A program made the position numbers and the translations under genes. Under the pieces are notes generated by a model. The model searched no databases. It had not been told where the DNA came from and saw nothing but the letters and a program-made list of their open reading frames with translations. Below, piece after piece: positions 46,712-55,633 of a DNA stretch of 64,000 nucleotides; the stretch's first letter is position 1, and every line of letters begins with the position of its first letter. This stretch comes from Streptomyces rubrogriseus (GTDB lineage: Bacteria; Actinomycetota; Actinomycetes; Streptomycetales; Streptomycetaceae): assembly GCF_027947575.1 (NCBI RefSeq), contig NZ_CP116256.1:744001-808000 (forward strand), written 5' to 3'.

Positions 46712-48436
46712 CTACCATCGGTAGGGCTTGTAGACGTCCATGCACTTGCTGGTGTCCGAGCCGTTGATGGCGTCGCTGGTCTCCGGCAGGTCTCCTGCCT
46801 CGGGCGTCTTCTGCTTCGGGTAGGACGTCCCCTCGCGCCAGTCAGCTCCCACGACGAGAGTGATCCCGGACACGTCGGTGGACTTGCGCACCGCGTTCGC
46901 GGGGATCCCCAGCGCCTCGGCGACGCGCCGCGCGTCGCCCGCCAACTCGTCGCTCGGGTACCGGACTACGGTCCGCTCCTCGGAGAGCGCCGCCGAGGTG
47001 TCCTTGACCGCCTTGGCGAAGCCCTTGTCCACCAGCGTCCCGGCGATGTCGCCGGCCCGGCCGGTGACCGGGCCGAGGGTGGCCGAGCGGGTGGCGTTCC
47101 GGACGAGGACGCCGATCTCGGAGTCGGCGGCGGGCTCGTCGGAGGGCTGCCCGGCGTCGCCCGGCGCGGCGGCGCCGTCTCCGGCGGCGTCCTTGCCGTC
47201 GGCCGTGCCCGAGCCCTTCTTCTCCTTCGTGCCCTTGTCGTCGAAGGACACGTCGTCGCGGAGCATCGCCCACATCTTGTCGGCGTCGGGGGCCGGAAGC
47301 AGGTGGTTCTCGTCCTCGGGGTCCTCGACGGTGGGGATCGTCGTCATGGTGAGGCGGTCCGTGGGCACCGTCTTGAGCTGCATGCCCAGGTCGTACAGCT
47401 TCTTCACGGTGCCGATCTCCTCGGAGACCGTCAGCGACTTCGTCGCGGCCTCGGCCAGGTCCATCAGCCTGCCCGCGTCCGTGAAGACGTTCTGGCTCTT
47501 CAGCGTGCGGATCATCGAGTTCATGTACATGTGCTGGGCCCGGGCCCGCAGCGGGTCGCTGCCCCAGGCGTGCCGGGTGCGCAGCCACTGCAACGCCTGC
47601 TCGCCCTCGACCTTCTTCCGGCCGGCCGTCATCTTCAGGCCGGAGCCGCCGGGCACGCCGGGCAGCGGGCGGTCCCACACGTTCTGGTTCACGCACACCT
47701 CGACCCCGCCGATGGCGTCCGCCATCGACACCACGCCCGCGAAGTCGATCGTCATCCAGTGGTCGATGTAGACCCCGGTGAGGTTCTCCCAGGTGGCCAG
47801 GGTGCAGCCGGCGCCGCCACGGGCCAGCGAGGTGTTGATGATGGCGTTGGTCGCCGGGAACCTCTCCCCGCTGTCGGGGTCCTTGCAGGCCGGGATGTCG
47901 ACCCGGGTGTCCCGGGGGATGCTCACCACCGAGGCGCTCTTGCGGTCGGCGGACAGGTGGATCAGCATCTGCACGTCGGCCAGCGGCGGGTTGTCGCGGT
48001 GGTTCTTGCCGCCGCCCAGCGCCACGTTGGCGGCGGAGGCGCGGCTGTCGGAGCCGAGCAGCAGGATGTTCATCGGCGTCTGTCCGGCCGCGTTCGGCTC
48101 GGCCTTGTGCGCCTTGGAGTCGCCGCTGCTGCGCTCGCCCTTGTCGATGTTGCCGTTCAGGTGCTGGTAGTAGAGGTATCCGGCGCCGGCCGTGCCGAGT
48201 ATCAGCACCGCGAGGGTCGTCGCGGACCATCGCAACGCCCGGTGCCGGCGCCCTCCCGCGCGCCGCCGCCCGGAGCGTCCGCCGTTGCCGCTGCTGCCGC
48301 TGGTGCCGTCCGAGCCGCCGTGCCCGGCCGTTCCCGTGCCGCCTTCGTCACGGCCGCGGTGTCCGGCTCGCCTGCCGCGGGCGTGCCGGACCGTGTCGGG
48401 TCGCGTTCCCTCCCCGCGCACACTGCTCTGCGTCAT
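46712..48436 (-). CDS. LCP family protein 5 (type A)
   Basis: 574 residues, paralogue of LCP 3 with the same architecture: basic N-terminus, TM about 70-90, LCP domain (about 115-345; NILLLGSDSRASA, SVVSIPRDTRVDIP, HWMTIDFAGVVSMADAIGGV, LQWLRTRHAWGSD), a Gly/Asp-rich linker and LytR_C (about 430-530; IGVLVRNATRSATLG). ATG 48436 has GGGAGAGG just upstream and aligns with the LCP 3 start (MTQSSV versus MTRSSV). Follows LCP 6 by 167 bp. Confidence 0.91.
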   Translation of the reverse strand: MTQSSVRGEGTRPDTVRHARGRRAGHRGRDEGGTGTAGHGGSDGTSGSSGNGGRSGRRRAGGRRHRALRWSATTLAVLILGTAGAGYLYYQHLNGNIDKGERSSGDSKAHKAEPNAAGQTPMNILLLGSDSRASAANVALGGGKNHRDNPPLADVQMLIHLSADRKSASVVSIPRDTRVDIPACKDPDSGERFPATNAIINTSLARGGAGCTLATWENLTGVYIDHWMTIDFAGVVSMADAIGGVEVCVNQNVWDRPLPGVPGGSGLKMTAGRKKVEGEQALQWLRTRHAWGSDPLRARAQHMYMNSMIRTLKSQNVFTDAGRLMDLAEAATKSLTVSEEIGTVKKLYDLGMQLKTVPTDRLTMTTIPTVEDPEDENHLLPAPDADKMWAMLRDDVSFDDKGTKEKKGSGTADGKDAAGDGAAAPGDAGQPSDEPAADSEIGVLVRNATRSATLGPVTGRAGDIAGTLVDKGFAKAVKDTSAALSEERTVVRYPSDELAGDARRVAEALGIPANAVRKSTDVSGITLVVGADWREGTSYPKQKTPEAGDLPETSDAINGSDTSKCMDVYKPYRW

Positions 48437-48603
48437 GCCTCTCCCACCCTCGGACCCGCGAACGTGCTCCCGCACGCGACCTGTTCGCACAGTTGGACGT
48501 ACGAAGCCTCGCGTTGGCTGTACGACGCCCGGTGGTTTGTTCGCGGTTGGACCGGTCGACCGCTGGACTGTCGTACTGTCAGACGCGCGCGGGGCCCCTC
48601 AGG

Positions 48604-50334
48604 TCACTTCGCGCACTCGACCTTGTCCGCCGTGGACTTCTGGAGGTCCTCCGGTGCCTTCGCGGAGGTGGCGTCGAGCTTGACCCCGGCGCCCTTGAAG
48701 TCCTTGCCGAGGGTGAGGGTCATGGCGGGCAGGCCCTGGGAGTTGGTGACGCTCTCGCCGGGCTTCATGGCGGCGCCGGACAGACCGAGGATCTCGGCGA
48801 GGGCGCGGGCCTGGTCGGCCTGGTCGGGGGCGTACTCCAGGGTGGTCTTCGCGATGTCGGCGGGGGCGTTGCCCGCGTTCTCGGACTTGGTGACGCCCGC
48901 CTCGTTCTGGAGGTAGGTCAGCTCCCGCCCCGCGCTGCCGGACGAGGCGCCGCCGTTGAGGACGCGGACGCGGACCTCGGAGGGCTCGGACTTCTCGCCC
49001 TCCAGGCGGGCGGCGACCGCGGCCTCCTCCTTGTCCTTCTTCTCCTTCTCCTGCTTCTTGACCTCGGTGAAGGAGACGTCGTTCTTGACCATGTCGAAGA
49101 CCTGCTGGGCGGGGCCGTCCTTGAGGACGACGGTCACCGGCGTCTTCTCGGCCGGGTTGTCCTTCACCGGGACCGTGGCGAAGGTGAGGTTCTTGGTGTC
49201 GAGCTTGCCCAGCTCCAGACCTAGGTCCTTCAGCTTGCCGATGCTCTTCAGCTTGGCGTCGACGGTCAGCGCGTCGGTGCCCGCCTCGGCCAGCTTCACC
49301 ATCTTCGTCGGGCTGGTGAGCGTGTCGTTGGACTTCAGCTTGCGCATCAGCGAGCTGAGGAACTGCTGCTGGAGCTCGATACGGCTCAGGTCGCCGCCGA
49401 ATCCGACGGAGTGCCGGGTGCGGACGAAAGCGAGCGCCTCCTCCCCTTCGACGGTGTGCTTGCCCGCCGAGAGGTTCAGATGCGAGTCGGGGTCGTCGAT
49501 GTCCTTCGCCAGACAGACCTCGACCCCGCCGACCGCCGAGGAGAGGGTCTTGACCGCGTTGAAGTCGGCCACCATGAAGTTGTCGGGCGTGACGCCGGTC
49601 AGCTCGGTGACGGTCCGCATGGTGCAGCTGGGCGTACGGCCGCTCTGGCCGAGGCTGGTGTTGAAGCGGACGCTCGTGGAGCCCGGGATGACCTTCGTGC
49701 TCCCGTCCTCCTGCGTGGTCGGGCAGTCGGGGACGTCGACGATCAGGTCGCGCGGGATGCTGAGGGCGGTCGCGTTGGAGCGGTCCTTGGAGACGTGCAG
49801 CAGGAGCGTGGTGTCGGCGTGGCCCGCGCTGCCCTTGTCGCCGTAGCCGTCGTTGCCGGAACCGGTGCGCTTGTCCGTGCCGATCAGCAGGATGTTGATC
49901 GCCTGGTCCTTCTGGAACCCGCCGGTGCTCGCGCCGTCGTCGGGGAGGGCCTCGATGTTGTCGTTGAGGTGTTGCAGGTAGAGGTATCCGGCGGCGCCGA
50001 CGGCGAGGACGACGAACGCCATCGTGCCGCCGGTCCACAGCAGGATCTTCTTGCCCCTCGACTTCTTCTTCGCCGGACGCCGACGATCGCGCCGGCCGGG
50101 GGGCGGTTCCTCGCCACCGCGCCGGCCGGGCGGCGGCTCCTCGGGCGTCGCGCGGCGTCTGCGGGGCGCGGGAACCTCGGGGGCCGGTGCGGAGGTGGCC
50201 CGGCGGGGCCTGGGGACGGGTGACTGCGGTGCGGAAGGGGGCAGTCGCAGTTCGTAGTCACCGGTGTCCGGATTGAGTACCCACTGGTCTGCGGGGTCGA
50301 TGTCCTCCGCCCGCCCACGGCCTTGCGCGTCCAC
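48604..50334 (-). CDS. LCP family protein 6 (type B)
   Basis: 576 residues, paralogue of LCP 4: QWVLNPDTGDYELRL start, repeated PPPGRR units, KKKSRGKK patch, TM about 102-122, LCP domain (about 145-355; INILLIGTDKRTGSGNDGYG, TALSIPRDLIVDVP, FMVADFNAVKTLSSAVGGV) and LytR_C (about 445-550). GTG 50334 has GGAGG about 12 bases upstream. The region coding SENAGNAPADIAKTTLEYAP through GKDFKGAG is almost base-for-base identical to LCP 4. Confidence 0.92.
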   Translation of the reverse strand: MDAQGRGRAEDIDPADQWVLNPDTGDYELRLPPSAPQSPVPRPRRATSAPAPEVPAPRRRRATPEEPPPGRRGGEEPPPGRRDRRRPAKKKSRGKKILLWTGGTMAFVVLAVGAAGYLYLQHLNDNIEALPDDGASTGGFQKDQAINILLIGTDKRTGSGNDGYGDKGSAGHADTTLLLHVSKDRSNATALSIPRDLIVDVPDCPTTQEDGSTKVIPGSTSVRFNTSLGQSGRTPSCTMRTVTELTGVTPDNFMVADFNAVKTLSSAVGGVEVCLAKDIDDPDSHLNLSAGKHTVEGEEALAFVRTRHSVGFGGDLSRIELQQQFLSSLMRKLKSNDTLTSPTKMVKLAEAGTDALTVDAKLKSIGKLKDLGLELGKLDTKNLTFATVPVKDNPAEKTPVTVVLKDGPAQQVFDMVKNDVSFTEVKKQEKEKKDKEEAAVAARLEGEKSEPSEVRVRVLNGGASSGSAGRELTYLQNEAGVTKSENAGNAPADIAKTTLEYAPDQADQARALAEILGLSGAAMKPGESVTNSQGLPAMTLTLGKDFKGAGVKLDATSAKAPEDLQKSTADKVECAK

Positions 50335-50450
50335 GGTTGTCCGAATCCTCCGTCGGGGCCACGCGGCGCCCTCCCCTCCGGGCGCCCGGTCTCGCTCACG
50401 TCAGTTCAGTGCGTGGCCGGGGCAGAAGTCCGCGGCCGGGTACACCGGAT

Positions 50451-50478
50451 CGCTCACACTAACCGCCCTCTTCGGCGT
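50451..50478 (-). promoter_or_regulatory. conserved promoter block of LCP 6
   Basis: Counterpart of the block at 46618-46645: 25 of 28 bases shared, with TAGTGT on the minus strand (bases 50456-50461) about 122 bp before the GTG start. Retention of sequence and spacing suggests shared control of the two type B genes. Confidence 0.55.
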
Positions 50479-50600
50479 AGGGCGACGGCAGTGACGCATT
50501 CCACGAACCTTACAACTGGGCAATCCGGCGCATTTCTCGGACAATTGTCCGCGCGTTCGTGTCCGCCTTGCGTGCGAGTGGCTCCTTCTTGGAATGCGCT

Positions 50601-51791
50601 TTACTCGCAGACGTCGTCGTCGGCGGTGTTCCCGCTGAACGTGGGCGCCGGGGAATCGGTGGCACGGGGTTCACCGGAATTCTCCGTACCGCCCGTCGAG
50701 TCCCGTCGGGAAGCCGTGACCGTCACGGGCTCGTCCGTGCGCAGGCGGGTGAACAGCTTCTCCGCGGCGGGCTGCACCAGCTGGTCCCGATTGGCGTCGC
50801 CCGAGTAGGACTCCCGGGGGACGGTCAGGAATTGCACACGCTCGGTGGGAATCCCGCGCAGCCCGCGCACAAGGTCGTACAGATCGCGCAGACTCGCCAG
50901 ACCCGGATCCGTGGTGAGCGACGACGTGGCGGCGTCCAGAACGGGGTACAGCTTCACCGGATTCAGCAGCACGTCATTGCTCTGCACCTTGCTCACGAGC
51001 GCTCCCAGAAAACGCTGCTGCCGGTCCATCCGGTCGGTGTCGCTGCCGTCGCCGAGCGACTTCCGCGCCCGGACGTACCCGAGCGCCTGCTCCCCGTCGA
51101 GCGTTACCCGGCCCGCGGGCAGTTTCAGCTTGGCGTCCTTGTCGTCGACCGGCTTTCGCAGGCACACCTCGACGCCGTCGAGCGCGTCGACCATCTCCTT
51201 GAAACCCTCGAAGTCGACGACGACGTGGTGGTCGATCCGGATGCCGGTCAGCTTCTCCACCGTACGGATCGAGCATGCCGAACCGCCCGCGGCGAAGGCG
51301 TAGTTGAACTGCTGGAGCGCCGGTTCGGTGAGTGACCCGTCCGGCCGGTGGCAGCCGGGGACCTGCACCATCAGGTCGCGGGGGAGGGAGACTGCGGTGA
51401 CGCTGTCCCGGCCCGCGGCCAGGTGCAGCAGGATGGTGGTGTCCGACCGCTCGGTCCCGGAGTCCCGCCCGTAGCGGGCGTTGCCGTCCCCGGCCCGCGA
51501 GTCCGACCCGATCAGCAGGACGTTCTGCGCGCCGCGCACCAGCGAGGTGGGCCGCTCCTTCTCGTACCGGGCGAGTTCGGCCGCGGCCGCCTCGTCCGCG
51601 GTGATGTTGCCGCTCAGCTTGGCGTACACCGCCCACCCGACGCCCACCGCGCCCCCGGCCAGCACGACGACCACGATCCCGGCGATCCCCATCCGCCGCC
51701 TGCGTCGCCGCCGCTTCAGCCCGGCCCCGCTCGCGGACGCCCCGTCCCCCGGGCCGCCGCCGGAGCCCGCCGTGCCCGCGTCATCGCCCAC
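50601..51791 (-). CDS. LCP family protein 7
   Basis: 396 residues. Short N-terminus with KRRRRRRRMG, TM about 33-55, LCP domain (about 90-300; NVLLIGSDSRAGDGNARYG, TAVSLPRDLMVQVP, HHVVVDFEGFKEMVDALDGV, LGYVRARKSLGDGSDTDRM). A short Ser/Thr/Asp tail replaces LytR_C. I chose GTG 51791 (VGDDAGT) because GGAGG lies 5 bases upstream; the frame is open to 51902. First gene of the minus-strand LCP array, with its own promoter region. Confidence 0.88.
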   Translation of the reverse strand: MGDDAGTAGSGGGPGDGASASGAGLKRRRRRRRMGIAGIVVVVLAGGAVGVGWAVYAKLSGNITADEAAAAELARYEKERPTSLVRGAQNVLLIGSDSRAGDGNARYGRDSGTERSDTTILLHLAAGRDSVTAVSLPRDLMVQVPGCHRPDGSLTEPALQQFNYAFAAGGSACSIRTVEKLTGIRIDHHVVVDFEGFKEMVDALDGVEVCLRKPVDDKDAKLKLPAGRVTLDGEQALGYVRARKSLGDGSDTDRMDRQQRFLGALVSKVQSNDVLLNPVKLYPVLDAATSSLTTDPGLASLRDLYDLVRGLRGIPTERVQFLTVPRESYSGDANRDQLVQPAAEKLFTRLRTDEPVTVTASRRDSTGGTENSGEPRATDSPAPTFSGNTADDDVCE

Positions 51792-51920
51792 ACCTGCCTC
51801 CGTCCACACCCGCACGCTGCTACGACCATGCCCCGAGCAGCCCCGAAGGACAGAACGCAGGTAGGCCGAACGGGCGGCCCCCTCCCCGCAACCTGCGGGC
51901 ACGCAAGGCGCTCCGCCCCC

Positions 51921-51970
51921 AAGCTGCGGGCATTCGTGCCGCCTGGGGCGGCACGGGTGGGCGCAGGCGG
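51921..51970. repeat. dispersed GTGCCGC...GCGGCAC element, copy 1
   Basis: Contains GCTGCGGGCA followed by the hairpin CGTGCCGC-N5-GCGGCACG and GGTGGGCG. A near-identical element is at 55481-55520. It lies in the 303-bp gap 51792-52094, which otherwise shows only GC-rich noncoding sequence and the LCP 7 promoter zone. Confidence 0.7.
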
Positions 51971-52094
51971 CGCCCCGTCAGCGCCGGGCCGCGCACCCCA
52001 CCCCGCGCCGCCACCGACGCCGGGCACCGGCCGGTACCGGTCACCGACTCGCCGGCGTCACCTCAACGCCGGTTCACCAGCCACCCGGCAAAAC

Positions 52095-52859
52095 TCACCG
52101 CGCCGTCGCCGAAACCCGCTCCGCCTCGATCCGCTGATCCACCACACCCGCCCCCGCCAGCTCCAGATGCCGGCACAGCACCACCGACCCCCCACTCGCC
52201 AGCGGCCCGTACAACCCCGCGCTCAACCCCTCCCACGTGTCGTACGGCAACCCCGACAGAATCCGCACCCCCGGCCCGGTGAGCCCCAGCCCCGACGCCT
52301 CCGCCCGAGCCCGCTCCACGACCTCCGCCCCGCTGAACTCCCGCCCGGCCACGATCAGCGCCGGCGCCTCCGGGTCCACCGGCGCGTACGGCACGAACCG
52401 GTCCCCCTGCCCCGGCACCTCCACCGCGTAATCGGCGAAGCCCTCCGGCGGGGCCGGCGCGAACCGACCCCCCAGCGGCCGCAGCGCCAGCGCGATCCGC
52501 GCGCCCGAGCACGCCCGCGCCGCCTCCAGCGACTCCGGCTCCGGCCCGCTCACGACCACGTCCGCCGCCCCCGGATCACCCGCCACGTCGGCGACGACAC
52601 CCACCGACGCGCACGCCAGCAGCCACACCGCCGTCTGCCAGTGCGCGGGCAGCAGCAGCGCCACCCGGTCGCATGGTTCGACGGAGAGTTCGTCCTGGAG
52701 CAGGTTGGCGGTCTTGGCCACCCAATTGGCGAAGGTGGCCACGGACAGTTCGACGCGTTCGCCCGTGGCGTCGTCGTAGAAGGTCACCAGGGGGCGTCCC
52801 GGGTCCGCGGCGAGCGCGGAACTCAGCAGGTCGGCAGGGGTGCGGTCGGTCGCGTTCAC
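52095..52859 (-). CDS. TIGR03089-type protein (truncated AMP-binding fold)
   Basis: 254 residues resembling only the N-terminal subdomain of acyl-CoA synthetases: LVTFYDDATGERVELSVATFANWVAKTANLLQDEL and RVALLLPAHWQTAVWLLAC. The ATP-binding P-loop and C-terminal adenylation domain are absent. This matches the actinobacterial TIGR03089 group of unknown function. The GTG at 52859 follows TACGCT by seven bases with no Shine-Dalgarno, so it is probably leaderless. Confidence 0.82.
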   Translation of the reverse strand: MNATDRTPADLLSSALAADPGRPLVTFYDDATGERVELSVATFANWVAKTANLLQDELSVEPCDRVALLLPAHWQTAVWLLACASVGVVADVAGDPGAADVVVSGPEPESLEAARACSGARIALALRPLGGRFAPAPPEGFADYAVEVPGQGDRFVPYAPVDPEAPALIVAGREFSGAEVVERARAEASGLGLTGPGVRILSGLPYDTWEGLSAGLYGPLASGGSVVLCRHLELAGAGVVDQRIEAERVSATAR

Positions 52860-52980
52860 CCGCGCAAGCGTACGCGGGACGGTCAACGCGCACCGAGCGC
52901 ACGGCGGACCGGGCCACCACCGGATCGGACCAGGACACCCTACGACCCGTCAGATTCCAAATGGACATATTTGTAAGACC

Positions 52981-54249
52981 ATGTCCAATATCAGGGGCAT
53001 GCGTGGATTCCTAGCTTCCTCGACCGGTGTCACGTGCGCGGCGGCCCTGGCCCTCCCGCTCGCCCCGCCCGCGGCAGCCGCCACCTCCTCGGCCCCACCC
53101 GCGACGAGTTCGACCGCACGGCCCGGCGCGTACGCCCCCGGCGGCACCCAGTCCCTCCCCCTCGCCCCCTTCGCCCGCGACCGTGCGCCCGGCGCACCCG
53201 GTGCGGCCGAACAGGGCCTGCGGCGCTCGGACGTACGGCGCTTCTCGCTCGTCGGCGTCGTCTGGGACAGCCCCGGGACCGAACTCCACGGTCGCGTCGA
53301 GGTCCGTACCCGTGCCACCGCCACCGGCGCCTGGTCCGGCTGGCAGGAACTGGAGACCCACAACGCCGACCACGCCGCCGACCCGGGCACCCCGGAGAGC
53401 GCATCGGGCCAGGTCCGCGGCGCCACCGCACCGCTGTGGGTGGGCGAGTCCGACGGCGTCGAGGTCCGGGTGCGGGCCGGGCACAAGCCCGGTGCCGCCC
53501 GGTCCGCCGCGCCACTACCCGCCGGTCTGCGCCTCGAACTCGTCGACCCCGGCAGGGACGCCCCGCCACCGACGAACCGTGCGCAAACCCGGACGGAACC
53601 CGCCGTACTCCCCGCGCTTCCCGCGCGACGGAAGGCCGGGCCGCACATCGGGCCCCGCCCGGCCATCACCACACGCCGCGGCTGGGGCGCCGACGAGAAG
53701 CTGCGCGAGAAGGGGTTCGTGTACACGAAGAAGGTCAAGACGGCCTTCGTGCACCACTCGGCCACCGGCAACAACTACCGCTGCTCGCAGGCACCGTCGG
53801 TCATCCGCGGCATCTACCGCTACCACGTGCGCAGCATGGGCTGGCGCGACCTCGGCTACAACTTCCTCGTCGACAAGTGCGGACACGTCTACGAGGGCCG
53901 GGCGGGCGGCGTGTCCAAGCCGGTGCTGGGCGCCCACACCCTGGGGTTCAACTCCAACAGCATGGGAATCGCCGTGCTCGGCACGTACGGCTCCAAGAAG
54001 CCGTCGTCGGCCGCGCTGAAGGCGATCGCCCGGCTCACCGCGTGGAAGGTCGGGCTCTACGGCATGAATCCGCGCGGGAAGACATACCTGAAGTCCGGGG
54101 GTGGCAACCTCTATCGAAAGGGCAAGAAAGTACGACTGAACGTCATCTCCGGTCACCGCGACGGCTTCGCGACGAACTGCCCCGGCACGAAGCTCTACGC
54201 CAGGCTCGGCACCGCCCGTTCGAAGGCGGCGCAGTACCAGGGCCGCTGA
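52981..54249 (+). CDS. secreted N-acetylmuramoyl-L-alanine amidase (PGRP/amidase_2)
   Basis: 422 residues. Signal peptide about 1-34 (ends PPAAAATS), a beta-rich region (about 85-185, resembling domains found before PGRP units), then an amidase_2/PGRP domain (about 225-400): RRGWGADEKLR, zinc His in AFVHHSATGNNYRC, GYNFLVDKCGHVYEGRAGG, GAHTLGFNSNSMGIAVLG and the zinc His/Cys pair in ISGHRDGFATNCPG. It cleaves the peptide from glycan chains of peptidoglycan. ATG 52981 lacks a clear ribosome site. Confidence 0.9.
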   Translation: MSNIRGMRGFLASSTGVTCAAALALPLAPPAAAATSSAPPATSSTARPGAYAPGGTQSLPLAPFARDRAPGAPGAAEQGLRRSDVRRFSLVGVVWDSPGTELHGRVEVRTRATATGAWSGWQELETHNADHAADPGTPESASGQVRGATAPLWVGESDGVEVRVRAGHKPGAARSAAPLPAGLRLELVDPGRDAPPPTNRAQTRTEPAVLPALPARRKAGPHIGPRPAITTRRGWGADEKLREKGFVYTKKVKTAFVHHSATGNNYRCSQAPSVIRGIYRYHVRSMGWRDLGYNFLVDKCGHVYEGRAGGVSKPVLGAHTLGFNSNSMGIAVLGTYGSKKPSSAALKAIARLTAWKVGLYGMNPRGKTYLKSGGGNLYRKGKKVRLNVISGHRDGFATNCPGTKLYARLGTARSKAAQYQGR

Positions 54250-54352
54250 GGGCGGGCACCGCGCGGTCGTCGAAGGCACCGTGGAACGGTCTGCATACAC
54301 TGGCCCGCCGAAAGACAGTTCGGCCGGTCCCGGCAGGAAGCAGAGACGACAG

Positions 54353-55435
54353 GTGACAGAAGCGATCCTCCTGGTCGGCGGCAAGGGCACGCGGCTGCGG
54401 CCGCTCACGGTGAACACGCCCAAACCCATGGTCCGGGCCGCCGGGGTGCCGTTCCTCACGCACCAGCTGGCGCGGGCCAAAGCGGCCGGCGTCGAACACA
54501 TCGTGCTCGCGACGAGCTACCTGGCCGAGGTCTTCGAGCCGTACTTCGGTGACGGCTCGGCACTGGGCCTGCACCTCGAGTACGTCACGGAGGAGGAGCC
54601 GCTCGGCACCGGTGGTGCGATCCGCAACGTGGCGTCCCGGCTGCACTCGGGCCCCGACGAGCCGGTGCTGATCTTCAACGGCGACATCCTGACGGGCCTG
54701 GACATCGGGGCGCTGGTCCGCACCCACGAGACGACGGGCGCGGACGTCTCCCTGCACCTGACGCAGGTGACCGACCCGAGGGCGTACGGGCTGGTCCCCA
54801 CGGACGACACGGGCCGGGTGCTCGCCTTCCTGGAGAAGCCCCAGACCCCCGAGGAGATCGTCACCGACCAGATCAACGCGGGGGCGTACGTCTTCCGCCG
54901 CTCCGTCATCGACACGATCCCGGCGGGCCGCCCGGTCTCGGTCGAACGCGAGACCTTCCCGGAACTCCTCGCCACCGGCGCGCACCTCCAGGGCATGGTC
55001 GACTCCACGTACTGGCTGGACCTGGGCACCCCGGCGGCCTTCGTCCGCGGCTCGGCCGACCTGGTCCTGGGCCGCGCCCCGTCCCCGGCCGTACCGGGGC
55101 GCTGCGGCGACCGCCTCGTGCTGCCGACGGCACAGGTCGCGCCCGACGCCAAGCTGACCGGCGGCACGGTGGTCGGCGAGGGCGCCTTCGTGGCGGAGGG
55201 GGCGCGCGTCTTCGGCAGCACGATCCTGCCGGGCGCCGTCATCGAGCCGGGGGCCGTCATCACCGACTCCCTCATCGGCACCCGCGCCCGCGTCGGCACC
55301 CGGTCGGTCCTCGCCGACACGGTCATCGGCGACGGCGCGGTCATCGGCGCCGACAACGAACTCCGCTCCGGCGCCCGAATCTGGTGCGACGCCCACATCC
55401 CCCCGGCATCCCTCCGCTTCTCACCGGACACGTGA
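54353..55435 (+). CDS. sugar-nucleotide pyrophosphorylase (mannose-1-P guanylyltransferase type)
   Basis: 360 residues. The N-terminal nucleotidyltransferase domain (about 1-235) starts ILLVGGKGTRLRPLTVNTPKPM and has FNGDILTGLDI (metal Asp) and FLEKPQTP. The C-terminal left-handed beta-helix (about 250-350) contains hexapeptide repeats such as VIEPGAVITDSLIG. It makes an NDP-sugar, most likely GDP-mannose, for glycan synthesis. GTG 54353 is chosen by alignment to the motif; the ribosome site is weak. Glucose- or other sugar-1-phosphate specificity is possible. Confidence 0.87.
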   Translation: MTEAILLVGGKGTRLRPLTVNTPKPMVRAAGVPFLTHQLARAKAAGVEHIVLATSYLAEVFEPYFGDGSALGLHLEYVTEEEPLGTGGAIRNVASRLHSGPDEPVLIFNGDILTGLDIGALVRTHETTGADVSLHLTQVTDPRAYGLVPTDDTGRVLAFLEKPQTPEEIVTDQINAGAYVFRRSVIDTIPAGRPVSVERETFPELLATGAHLQGMVDSTYWLDLGTPAAFVRGSADLVLGRAPSPAVPGRCGDRLVLPTAQVAPDAKLTGGTVVGEGAFVAEGARVFGSTILPGAVIEPGAVITDSLIGTRARVGTRSVLADTVIGDGAVIGADNELRSGARIWCDAHIPPASLRFSPDT

Positions 55436-55440
55436 TCTCC

Positions 55441-55562
55441 CCGGTGCCGCCGTAGCTGGGGACAGTCGCGTGCCGCCATAGCTGCGGGCAATCGTGCCGC
55501 TGGGGCGGCACGGGTGGGCGATGGGGGTACCTCCCAGGCCGTTCAGGCACTGGGGGAGGCAC
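55441..55562. repeat. composite dispersed repeats
   Basis: Three partial GTGCCGC-AGCTG units (55445-55500), the hairpin CGTGCCGC-TGGG-GCGGCACG (55493-55512), and the GGTACCTCCCAG...CTGGGGGAGG element (55526-55562) lie end to end between convergent genes. They match copies at 51921-51970 and 13702-13740. The remainder of the gap 55436-55633 shows no gene. Confidence 0.7.
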
Positions 55563-55633
55563 CCCGCCACGCCGGGCTGCGCACCCACCCGCCGTCCACA
55601 CCCACCCAGGGTGCGACGGGAACGCCGGACCAG

